A model generated the notes under the pieces. The model was not told the origin of the DNA and searched no databases. It saw only the letters and a program-made list of their open reading frames with translations. The translations under genes and the position numbers were made by a program. Shown here piece by piece: positions 34,881 to 42,527 of a DNA stretch of 64,000 bases. Source of the stretch: Paenibacillus sp. FSL A5-0031 (GTDB lineage Bacteria > Bacillota > Bacilli > Paenibacillales > Paenibacillaceae); contig NZ_MRTD01000012.1 of the NCBI RefSeq assembly GCF_001956295.1, forward strand, positions 225,575 to 289,574. Reading direction: 5' to 3'. Position 1 is the stretch's first letter. Each line of letters opens with the position of its first letter.

Positions 34881-34946
34881 AGCCGAAACGCCTGGCTTAA
34901 GCAGGCGTCGCGAGGAAATTGGTTACCTCGCCTGAAGATGGCAGCC
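34881..34946 (+). ncRNA. Structured RNA element, copy C (hammerhead-like core)
   Basis: AGCC, GAAA, hairpin CGCCTG/CAGGCG, TC, hairpin GCGAGG/CCTCGC, CTGAAGA, T, GGC. The core is identical to copy A while the first hairpin differs by compensatory changes and the loops differ fully. It begins 13 bp after a stop codon and ends just before the ribosome site of the next gene. Confidence 0.65.
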
Positions 34947-34969
34947 AACAACGGAGGGAGTGACAAATC

Positions 34970-35782
34970 TTGATTTGCATACATTGCGACAGACTATGTC
35001 ATCCAGTAGACGAGGGACTTTATTACTGCAATTATTGTAGCCAACAATTTGAACAAACCTTATTAGCTTTAGATGACCTATATGTTGTCCCTGTTAAGCG
35101 AAAGGAGAGAACGACGATCATGCGGAGAAAAATATCGGTAACCGAACAAAATATCGCATCTATTCCTTTATCCTGGCTTACTGTACGTTATGGCCAACTT
35201 AAAAAACAATTGCGGACTACGATCACACCTGAGTTGGTTCAAGAAAGTTCGCTCATTGCGACGTATATGGCAGAGTCGGGTAATGGCTTTGATGATTTCT
35301 ATGCGGGAGCAGAGCAGGTTGAGCTAAACATACCACAGACTAAAAAAGAAGAATATGTTCCTCTAGTGGAGGAGCTGCTTGAACAGTATTTTTTAAATAC
35401 AAAGCGTAAACGCAAATTAGAGCTCGATTTAGAAACAATACAATCTCAACTAGCTTTGCCAGCCATGACCGCCTCCTACAGTGGCATGAGCGGTAGCGGT
35501 GGCCCTGCAAGTCCTATCGAAGCCGAGTACATCCGAAAAGAACAGCGGATGACAAACAAGGCACAGGAAATAGCAGATTTAGACATTGAAATAGATGAGA
35601 TGGATCGAGCATTATCCCGTTTATCATCGGAGCAAAGTGACTTAATAAAAAAACGTTATTTAGTTCGTGAAAAACCATACGATTATGAGTTGCTGGAACA
35701 TATGCTTTATAATCGTCAAAAATATTTTCAGCTAAAGCACAATGCATTATGCAAAATAGCTAGCAGCTTGAAAATTATCTAG
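34970..35782 (+). CDS. Zinc-finger protein with ArpU-like C-terminus
   Basis: A 270-aa protein. Residues 3-25 hold paired Cys (CIHC, CNYC) forming a zinc ribbon. The middle is coiled coil. The C-terminus (SSEQSDLIKKRYLVREKPYDYELLEHMLYNRQKYFQLKHNALCKIA) resembles phage ArpU/sigma-region-4-like regulators, suggesting a late-gene activator. TTG at 34970 follows GGAGGGAG; an internal ATG at 35120 with AAAGGAGAG could make a second, shorter form. Confidence 0.6.
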   Translation: MICIHCDRLCHPVDEGLYYCNYCSQQFEQTLLALDDLYVVPVKRKERTTIMRRKISVTEQNIASIPLSWLTVRYGQLKKQLRTTITPELVQESSLIATYMAESGNGFDDFYAGAEQVELNIPQTKKEEYVPLVEELLEQYFLNTKRKRKLELDLETIQSQLALPAMTASYSGMSGSGGPASPIEAEYIRKEQRMTNKAQEIADLDIEIDEMDRALSRLSSEQSDLIKKRYLVREKPYDYELLEHMLYNRQKYFQLKHNALCKIASSLKII

Positions 35783-35814
35783 AAAGAATCAATCATCTAG
35801 AAAGGAGCAACCAA

Positions 35815-37275
35815 ATGCTGAACGAACATAAATCAATTATCCAGCCAATTCACACTAACACACCTATTAAGTTCAGCTACCGTTTTTTACAAGCTTTATT
35901 TGCTATTGAAGAAGAATTCGAAGCACGTCAGACGTTTCGTTCTCCGAGTGGACGAGTAAGACTCATGCATCATCTCACTAAAGCAGATTTGCAGCTTGCA
36001 ATGACGCTTCAGGTAGGCATTCAGACAGTAGGTATTTCCACGTACATCAATCGTCATATTATCTACATAAAGCTGAAGGAACTCTTTGAAACACCCGTAA
36101 ACAAAGATCAGTTTTATGCATCCTATCATAAATTTGTTTTGCATAAGCTCATACTTGAAACAAAAGAAAAGTATACGGGTACGCTATCCATTAGCCTGCC
36201 CTCGTATTTAGAGCCTGGCGGTCAGTTAGGGCGATTTATTTTGCTGCCTTCACTAGTAACGAGAAAGGCTTTTACATCGCTGTCTATAGCGGCTCAGAAG
36301 CTTTATATCTATGGTTGTGGCCAACAAGGAGATGAGAGATGTAAACTGCTGCAGCTTAATTTCTCTAAGCTTGGGCAGCTCATACATCGTGAGGATAACA
36401 GTCATATTCGGAAGGTATTAGAGCAGCTGGGATCAATGGTTATAGATGGTCAGGCATTGTTTTCAATTGCACGAGTGGAACGTAACTTATTCGGTGAACC
36501 AAAAGCAGTATTTCAGGTGAATGCGGCACTCATGCCTAGACACATAAACGGCATGCATTATCGCTCTATTTTTCCTGCCAAAAAAAGCTACCGCCGCTTG
36601 ATTGCCCAAATAAAGGGCTATTTAGTGGCTATTGGTTGTGATTCAATTCTTGATTGGCAAAATGGGCAAGGTTTGCTGCAGCTTGCTGCGCTGCTGAAGG
36701 ATAAAAGCCAAAGTGTACTGCGATACGTTATGGCTCGTATTAAAGAAAGCTTTGATATAGATGGTGAGCATCCGGAGAAGGCAATAGATCGCATACGACT
36801 TGAAATGCGAGATAAAGGGGCAGCTGCTCTACTGGCCATTACCAAAGAGACAGGTATCATAAGATTTGTGAAGGATAGCAAGCGTGAAGATTTTGTACTC
36901 AAGCTGAACGGTTTTATGAAGCCAGGATTTAGAAAGTTATGCCGCCGCGCTTTACTAACACTGGAACAACAGCATGCCCTACCAGGAGCGTTTAATACAC
37001 TAGACTATAAGTTGTCGACCTTGGCTGCTGAAGAGCTGGAGTTGAATGTGGATCTACATACATTCCGGACGATGGCACTAGCCAAGCGCATCGATCCTAC
37101 CGCCTTTAAGGATATGATTATGGAAGCCGGTTATCGTATGCGTGAAGGCGCATCTTCAGATTCATTGATGCAATGGATGGCTTGGGAATTGGACAAACTT
37201 CCTACATGGAAGCTTATACCTGATCCACCGCAGGATTTCTGCCTCGCTACATATTTAAAAACAATGCAAGCTTAG
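35815..37275 (+). CDS. Putative replication initiator-like protein
   Basis: A 486-aa basic protein. The central part (KLYIYGCGQQGDERCKLLQLNFSKLGQLIHREDNSHIRKVLEQLG) looks like a winged-helix repeat of the kind in plasmid Rep proteins. No catalytic motif is obvious. ATG at 35815 follows GAAAGGAGC. Last gene before a hairpin and a 500-bp AT-rich gap that could be an origin. The replication role is a guess from position and fold pattern. Confidence 0.4.
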   Translation: MLNEHKSIIQPIHTNTPIKFSYRFLQALFAIEEEFEARQTFRSPSGRVRLMHHLTKADLQLAMTLQVGIQTVGISTYINRHIIYIKLKELFETPVNKDQFYASYHKFVLHKLILETKEKYTGTLSISLPSYLEPGGQLGRFILLPSLVTRKAFTSLSIAAQKLYIYGCGQQGDERCKLLQLNFSKLGQLIHREDNSHIRKVLEQLGSMVIDGQALFSIARVERNLFGEPKAVFQVNAALMPRHINGMHYRSIFPAKKSYRRLIAQIKGYLVAIGCDSILDWQNGQGLLQLAALLKDKSQSVLRYVMARIKESFDIDGEHPEKAIDRIRLEMRDKGAAALLAITKETGIIRFVKDSKREDFVLKLNGFMKPGFRKLCRRALLTLEQQHALPGAFNTLDYKLSTLAAEELELNVDLHTFRTMALAKRIDPTAFKDMIMEAGYRMREGASSDSLMQWMAWELDKLPTWKLIPDPPQDFCLATYLKTMQA

Positions 37276-37280
37276 CCCTC

Positions 37281-37310
37281 AGCCCTAGACTCTAGGATAA
37301 GGGCTCTTTC
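37281..37310 (+). terminator. Hairpin after the left-arm operon
   Basis: AGCCCT (37281-37286) pairs with AGGGCT (37300-37305), followed by CTTTC. The weak T-run makes it a moderate terminator. Confidence 0.5.
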
Positions 37311-37799
37311 GCGTCCCCCAATCCTATATAGACCTCTGCTTCACTACTTTTCAATGCTTCCTTCAACCTTCAACGACCATAATGAACAAAGATTTTATCA
37401 ACCATTTATTAGCAAAATAAAACAATAAATTTTTGTAGCGTCATTTTCGAAAATAAACAGATAAAAAAAGCTTAGAACTTGCCAGTACCATTGATCTGTG
37501 CAAAAACAAGAAAATTGGATTTTGATTTTTTAGTTTTTTCCGTTTTTATAAGAGGATTTTTAATAATAGTCGGCTTATATTCGGCAAAATAAAAATAGGT
37601 TTGTTTTTATTCGACAAAGTCTCGTAAATGCTGCGCTGTTGTTAGGGTATGTCGAATCGTAATCGTTTAATCTTGTAATCGTTAAAGGTTATAAACGTTT
37701 TCATCATCAATGTATTTATGTTTTTGAGTAAATAATTAGTTTACGTCGGCGATAATATATGGAAATATAGATAAAAAAATAGAATTTCAGGGGGACATT
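37311..37799. promoter_or_regulatory. AT-rich intergenic region with Spo0A-box-like sites
   Basis: About 490 bp without a gene. Three TGNCGAA sites cluster: TTCGGCA (37580, reverse strand), TTCGACA (37610, reverse strand) and TGTCGAA (37650). TAATCGTT-type direct repeats follow near 37659-37685. The region could bind host Spo0A, or be an element origin with its own initiator sites. Confidence 0.4.
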
Positions 37800-38983
37800 A
37801 TGGTTAAAAAAATAATGGTATAAGAGAAAAGAGAACTGGTGGATTGGAATCGGGTTTATTATAGCTTTTTGTGCTGTAGCTGTTCCTTTTACATTAATGA
37901 TTGTTTTCGAACAAAAGTTCAATTTGGAGAGTTTTGAAAATTAATTTAGGTACTGTTGGTGATTTTTTTGGAGGCACTACTGTCGGTTTACTATCACTGG
38001 CTAGCATCATTTTTGTTACAGCAGCAATTATGATGCAGAAGGAAGAGCTTGAGTTACAGCGAAATGAAGTGCAGAAGACAAGGGAAGAGTATGAGATTAC
38101 CAATGCCACAATGAAAAAGCAGCAATTCGACAGCACATTTTTTAATATGATCAATCTGCATCATGATATTACAAAGGATATAGTAATAGAAGGTACCACG
38201 GGAAGAGCAGCAATGCAGATTGTTATTTTAAAGATAAAAGCAGCATACAAGGACAATGATGTGTTTGATGCTTACATCAAAGATCTGAAAAAGGAAGCAT
38301 TAGAGGGAGATATTAAATTACTAGATGAACTGATAAGGAATAGGTATTTTTATTATCGAAAAGAAGAATTTAAAAGAGACAGTATACTCAGTTTTAAACG
38401 TAGTGGTATTAGGGAGGGTAACGAAGAATACGAGAAGTTTTTTGAAGATCTAGAAAATGGTATAAATAAAGATTGGAATGAATTGAAAATTGATCACACG
38501 GTAATTTATGAAAAAGCGATCTATTTGGATTATATACAATATGAAACATTGTTGAGCGAGATTGATTTCTTATCTGCACATTACACCTCTACCTATTCGG
38601 ACAAGTTTAAAATGGATTATAAAACAAATCCGCTAAAAGAACTGAAAAGGGGAGCTTTTGAGAAAGTATACGATTCTTATGAAAGTCAACTCGGTCATTA
38701 CTTTAGAAATCTATATCATATTATAAAACTAATCCAAAATGAAAAGTTCCATGAACGTGAACAAGATAGTAATAGAGAGAAGCGAAAGTACCTAGGCATA
38801 ATACGTGCACAACTTTCATCATACGAGTTATTGGTCATTTTTTACAATATTGTTTATTCCTCGAAGGGTGATAAGTTTAAACAATTGTTGATTAATACAC
38901 ATTTCTTTGACGATCATCTGAATGTGAAAGAATTTTTATGGCCAAATGATTTTTCTGAGTTAGAGCAAATGAACGTTCAATAA
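37800..38983 (+). pseudogene. putAbiC-like abortive infection gene, frameshifted at its 5' end
   Basis: The open part from 37901 (360 aa) has features of putative phage abortive infection proteins: a TM helix (GDFFGGTTVGLLSLASIIFVT), coiled coil, QFDSTFFNMINLHHDI and HYFRNLYHIIKLI...YLGIIRAQLSSYELLVIFYN. The expected first TM helix (WWIGIGFIIAFCAVAVPF) lies just upstream in another frame. An ATG at 37800 with GGGGGA opens in a third frame and stops after 7 codons, next to an A7 run. Two frame changes within 150 bp suggest a decayed gene, slippage or sequencing errors. Confidence 0.65.
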
Positions 38984-39020
38984 AAAAGGTGTAAAAAGTT
39001 TAACAAAAATATTTATAATT

Positions 39021-39074
39021 CATACTTTTTGCATACGAAATGCAAACGATGACAATGAGAAAATTAGATATACT
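39021..39074 (+). promoter_or_regulatory. Regulated promoter of transfer operon 1
   Basis: CATACTTTTTGCATACGA then AATGCAAACGAT (39021-39050) holds tandem 11-bp repeats of TTGCAWACGA type. After exactly 18 bp comes a -10 box TATACT (39069-39074). No -35 is visible, so an activator probably binds the repeats. The same block with the same spacing occurs at 54168. Confidence 0.75.
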
Positions 39075-39102
39075 GAAAGAGTAGAAAAATGAGATACGAA
39101 AG

Positions 39103-39128
39103 GCCGTCAGACTGAGCTGGCGGCTTTT
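39103..39128 (+). terminator. Leader hairpin (possible attenuator)
   Basis: GCCGTCAG (39103-39110) pairs with CTGGCGGC (39117-39124), followed by TTTT. It lies between the operon promoter and its first gene, so it may act as an attenuator, or end transcription from upstream. Confidence 0.6.
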
Positions 39129-39153
39129 ACCCGTTTATGGAGGTGACAGAGGA

Positions 39154-40140
39154 TTGCATGTCTTGATTTACAATTTAGAAGTAAAGGACATACCGCCGCC
39201 AGCGTACCGGCTGCATGTATGTAATGATCAAAAAGAAATGGAAGGCATGCTCCTAAAAATGACGGTTACCCTTATTGTCATGCCGGAGGAGCATGCTGGA
39301 ATGATTGAACGTTTGAGCTTGTTCGCACCCAATATCCCCATTGCTATTGTGGTCAAAGAGCATTCTCATCAACATGCACGTCACTGGACTTCACAAGGTA
39401 TTGCTTGGGTTTGGCCAGAAACCAACTGGGAGAGACATTTGAATCTTACGCTCGATGCTCCGCTGCCGGAGACACAATTAGTGGATAGCCAAGAAAAGGT
39501 AGTATCGCAAACGTATGATCAACCAACCATACTAATTGCCGTGGCAGGGGCTTTTGATGGGGCAGGAAGTACACATCTATCTTTTGCTCTTGCGAACTAC
39601 CTAGCTAAACAGGGTGATGGTAAAGTGGCCATTTGGGAGGCTGGTCGCAATCCCTGTTTCGAATTTCTTGCTTTTAATCACGATGGGGTAGTCAATACTA
39701 AGCCACGCTTTGAAATGGATAAGGTGACTTACTTTAAAAGCGCAGTAGATATGGATTGGGTAGAGTCTTACGCTGAGCAATTTCGCTATTTAATCGTTGA
39801 TCTTGGCAATATTAATACGAGTGAACACACGAGTCTTTTCTTTCGGGCTACGATTCCGGTCTTGGTCGGGTCCGGTAGCAGCTGGCGGCAACGTGAGCTC
39901 GTGCAGCTATGCCGCAAACATATTCATAAGCCGCAAGAAAAGTGGCGAGTCGTATTGCCAATGGCTTCGGAAGACGCCAGGGATGAAATGGCGGAAACCT
40001 TGGCTGGAAGACAGGTCATGTCCTTACCAACTTGCGATCCCTACCAGTTGTCAGAAGAAGCAGAGCAGGTGATCGAGCGGATTCTAAATATCGCCAAACG
40101 AAAGCCTGCAGGTTTTTTTGGGCGACTAATAAATCGTTAG
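39154..40140 (+). CDS. MinD/CpaE-like protein with degenerate P-loop
   Basis: A 328-aa protein. The N-terminal 100 residues look like a receiver-like domain (TLIVMPEEHAGMIERL, IPIAIVVKEH). The rest is a MinD/ParA fold: VAGAFDGAGSTHLSFALANYLA in place of KGGVGKTT, then IWEAGR and YLIVDLGNI. The signature and P-loop lysines are missing, so ATP hydrolysis is doubtful. TTG at 39154 is 8 nt after GGAGGTGA. First gene of the T4SS operon. A CpaE-like role in placing the transfer apparatus is inferred. Confidence 0.7.
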   Translation: MHVLIYNLEVKDIPPPAYRLHVCNDQKEMEGMLLKMTVTLIVMPEEHAGMIERLSLFAPNIPIAIVVKEHSHQHARHWTSQGIAWVWPETNWERHLNLTLDAPLPETQLVDSQEKVVSQTYDQPTILIAVAGAFDGAGSTHLSFALANYLAKQGDGKVAIWEAGRNPCFEFLAFNHDGVVNTKPRFEMDKVTYFKSAVDMDWVESYAEQFRYLIVDLGNINTSEHTSLFFRATIPVLVGSGSSWRQRELVQLCRKHIHKPQEKWRVVLPMASEDARDEMAETLAGRQVMSLPTCDPYQLSEEAEQVIERILNIAKRKPAGFFGRLINR

Positions 40141-40151
40141 GAGGTAAGCAA

Positions 40152-40835
40152 TTGAGCTATTTCTTACGTTACCAACCCATAGTGGATATTACGCATGGAC
40201 GGGAGATCATTGGATATGAGAGTTTTGTGAGTGGATCAAAGGGTGAGAGTCCGGCAGATCTCTTTAAGCGTCATGCTGGTGCAATTGCTCGCTTTGATAG
40301 TGAGCTCATGCATACAGCCATCAAGGAAGCTCTACCAAGGCTCCAACCGCAGCAATTGCTATTTTTAAATGTACATCCTAAAACGTTATTAGCAGGTGTG
40401 TCATTACCTGAAGGCCATGCCAATCAACTGGTACTGGAAATCATGGAGAGCACGATCTATAGTGCGCGTATAAAGAGGCAGCTGCAGCAATTGGCCTTGA
40501 AAGGATATACCATGGCCTATGATGACTTTGGTAAACGAAATGCCAACTTAGACCGTCTGCTGTCTACGACATTTCGACCATCATGGATCAAACTAGACAA
40601 GGTGTTTATCGCGGCATATGCTGAACCTCAAGTGCCTCTTATCATAAGATACATGCTAGAGTTATGCGAGCTCTTGCATACTAAGCTCATTATCGAAGGT
40701 GTGGAATCAGAGGAGCAATTGCAATTGCTTCATACCTGTGGTGTTCGGTACGTCCAGGGCTATTACCTAGGCATGCCAAGCCGTGTTATTGAAGGAAAAA
40801 CAATCAGCTCTCAGCCACTTCAAGCAGTGCAATAA
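40152..40835 (+). CDS. EAL-domain protein, possible c-di-GMP phosphodiesterase
   Basis: A 227-aa single EAL domain. The EAL motif reads YESF, keeping the metal-binding Glu. Other active-site motifs are present: FLNVHP (Asn), LVLEIMES (Glu), MAYDDFG (two Asp), WIKLDK (Lys), IIEGVESEEQL (Glu) and VQGYYLGMPS (Gln). It may therefore be active against cyclic di-GMP. No sensor or TM part. TTG at 40152 follows AGGAGGTAAGC; upstream frame to 40032 overlaps the previous gene. A strong terminator follows. Confidence 0.78.
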   Translation: MSYFLRYQPIVDITHGREIIGYESFVSGSKGESPADLFKRHAGAIARFDSELMHTAIKEALPRLQPQQLLFLNVHPKTLLAGVSLPEGHANQLVLEIMESTIYSARIKRQLQQLALKGYTMAYDDFGKRNANLDRLLSTTFRPSWIKLDKVFIAAYAEPQVPLIIRYMLELCELLHTKLIIEGVESEEQLQLLHTCGVRYVQGYYLGMPSRVIEGKTISSQPLQAVQ

Positions 40836-40836
40836 G

Positions 40837-40868
40837 CGATTCACCATACCTGGGTGAATCGTTTTTTT
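40837..40868 (+). terminator. Intrinsic terminator after the EAL gene
   Basis: CGATTCACC (40837-40845) pairs perfectly with GGTGAATCG (40853-40861), followed by seven T. It lies inside the transfer operon and would lower expression of downstream genes unless antitermination or another promoter exists. Confidence 0.88.
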
Positions 40869-40900
40869 ATGTGTAAAAATCGAGAGAGGAGGTGAAAACA

Positions 40901-41701
40901 ATGAACAAAGCAGGACATGTGGCTCTAGGCGTGGCCGCTGGATCGGGTCTGCTTTCACTCTTGCCACAAATGGACGGACATATGGCATCGCCCATAGTCT
41001 ACATTTTAGCTGTTGCGGTAGGGAGCCTGGCACCGGATTTAGATCATAAGACCAGTACGGCTAGTAACCTCATTCAGCTCTCTACACAAAACCGAAGAAT
41101 GGCTCAATCACTTGGTTTGCTACTTCTGTTAATCGCGGTTGCCATATGGGGACTCCCTAGACTTGGACTCGACCTAGACAACGTATGGGCAAGGAGTGCA
41201 CCGCTTTGGGCTGCTGCAGGCGTTTTATGCTTATTGCTTGCGAAGCTGCGTAGCCTGGTATTGCTTGGCGTAGGAGCCTTATTACTTGCGGCATACGCGA
41301 TGTATGATTGGCACTGGATCACAGCTTTTGCAGGCGGGGCATTACTTATTCTTCCGATGGTAAAGCATCGGGGGATCATTCACACGCCAGAGTTTGCACT
41401 AGCCTTAAGTATTGGAGCCTTTTCTTTTGGGCAGCAAAGCGATCTATGGATGGTGCAGGCCATTAGCATAGGGCTTATCGTGGGCTGGTGGGCGCATCTG
41501 ATCGGTGATCTATTTGGACGTGAGGGGATTGGCTCCTTAATCTCAAAAAAAATACATGTGGCATTACGGCTTTTTGATAATGGAGGCACCGGTGAACGGT
41601 TATTGTCGGGGTTGTGTTGGGGAATTAGCATTGTTTGCTGGATCGTCTTTCTTATGCCAGTAGAATGGCGAATGGAGGCTTTCTTATCATCATTCCTATA
41701 A
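40901..41701 (+). CDS. YdjM-like membrane-bound metal-dependent hydrolase
   Basis: A 266-aa protein with about eight TM helices and family motifs: NKAGHVALGVAAG (His near residue 6), SLAPDLDHKTS (Asp/His cluster near 50), HRGIIHTPEF (His cluster near 150) and WWAHLIGDLF. This matches the DUF457/YdjM group of membrane metal-dependent hydrolases, with unknown substrate. ATG at 40901 follows AGGAGGTG; a GTG at 40892 overlaps the ribosome site. Presence in the transfer operon suggests a link to envelope remodelling. Confidence 0.78.
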   Translation: MNKAGHVALGVAAGSGLLSLLPQMDGHMASPIVYILAVAVGSLAPDLDHKTSTASNLIQLSTQNRRMAQSLGLLLLLIAVAIWGLPRLGLDLDNVWARSAPLWAAAGVLCLLLAKLRSLVLLGVGALLLAAYAMYDWHWITAFAGGALLILPMVKHRGIIHTPEFALALSIGAFSFGQQSDLWMVQAISIGLIVGWWAHLIGDLFGREGIGSLISKKIHVALRLFDNGGTGERLLSGLCWGISIVCWIVFLMPVEWRMEAFLSSFL

Positions 41702-41767
41702 AACTCCTACAAACATTTCGATTGAAAGAGAGCAAGTGAGGAATAGTCCTATAAAAATCCTACAAAC
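41694..41767 (+). repeat. Direct repeat pair, 21 bp
   Basis: TCCTATAAAACTCCTACAAAC (41694) recurs at 41747 with one mismatch, 53 bp apart, flanking the gap before the small membrane genes. Probably a duplication scar; it could also be a regulatory site. Confidence 0.6.
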
Positions 41768-41784
41768 GAAAGGTGTTTTTAACG

Positions 41785-42186
41785 ATGAAGATAAAAAAAT
41801 GGTTAGTATGGCTGCCTATGATGATTATGGTTTGGATGATGCCGGTAATGGCCTATGCGGCAGACGAGAGTAATCCGATTACAAAACTAAAGAAGTATTT
41901 TAAATTCGATTGGAAGCTGCTTGATGGGCTCGGTTTTATGTTCTATGTCGTAATGGTCCCAATTACGTTTATGATTATCTTCCTATTGGTTTACAGCATA
42001 TACGATATTATCCGTTTTGGCATAAAAGTCAAACAAGCAAAAGAAAGTATGGGTAATAAGAAGTTTTGGATTGAAACGGGCGTTGTATTCCTCATTATCT
42101 TCTTCTTCTTCTCGGGTCTATTCCTAGATTTTCTGGAGCAGGTATATAACTGGACGAGCACACAAGATATTACATCAGGAATGTAA
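41785..42186 (+). CDS. Small T4SS membrane protein (VirB2/TraC-like topology)
   Basis: About 133 aa: a signal peptide-like start ending VMAYA/ADES, then two TM helices (FMFYVVMVPITFMIIFLLVYS and VVFLIIFFFFSGLFLDF). Size and topology fit the pilin-like or channel subunit encoded before VirB6 in Gram-positive conjugation operons. ATG at 41785 is 9 nt after AAAGGTG. Overlaps the next start (TAATG). It resembles the following protein, suggesting duplication. Confidence 0.65.
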   Translation: MKIKKWLVWLPMMIMVWMMPVMAYAADESNPITKLKKYFKFDWKLLDGLGFMFYVVMVPITFMIIFLLVYSIYDIIRFGIKVKQAKESMGNKKFWIETGVVFLIIFFFFSGLFLDFLEQVYNWTSTQDITSGM

Positions 42187-42527
42187 TGCTTAGTTATCTC
42201 GCATCGGAAACGTCGGAAGCTTATCTCAAGAAGATGAAGAAAATGTACGCTATTGATGTCAATCAGTTGGGGGCGCTGGAATGGGTGCTTGTCATTGCAG
42301 GCACCTTTGCCACCATCGTATCCACCATCGCTCTTGTCTACTGGCTGTATAAAATCATCCTTTTCTTATGGCAGGTGAAGCTGGCGAAGGCCAATCTGAA
42401 TGATTCAATTTTTTGGAAGCGGATGGGTATTGCGCTTGTTATTATTATGCTCTTCGTTACATCAGGGATGTTTGCCATCTTAGAGGGCATCTTTAATGTT
42501 TTGGGAAAAATGGGGTGGACGATGTGA
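42186..42527 (+). CDS. Small T4SS membrane protein, paralogue
   Basis: A 113-aa protein with two TM helices (WVLVIAGTFATIVSTIALVYW and IALVIIMLFVTSGMFAIL) joined by a basic loop (KLAKANLNDSIFWKR). It has the same layout as its upstream neighbour (VKQAKESMGNKKFWIE). Start and stop overlap both neighbours. Confidence 0.65.
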   Translation: MLSYLASETSEAYLKKMKKMYAIDVNQLGALEWVLVIAGTFATIVSTIALVYWLYKIILFLWQVKLAKANLNDSIFWKRMGIALVIIMLFVTSGMFAILEGIFNVLGKMGWTM

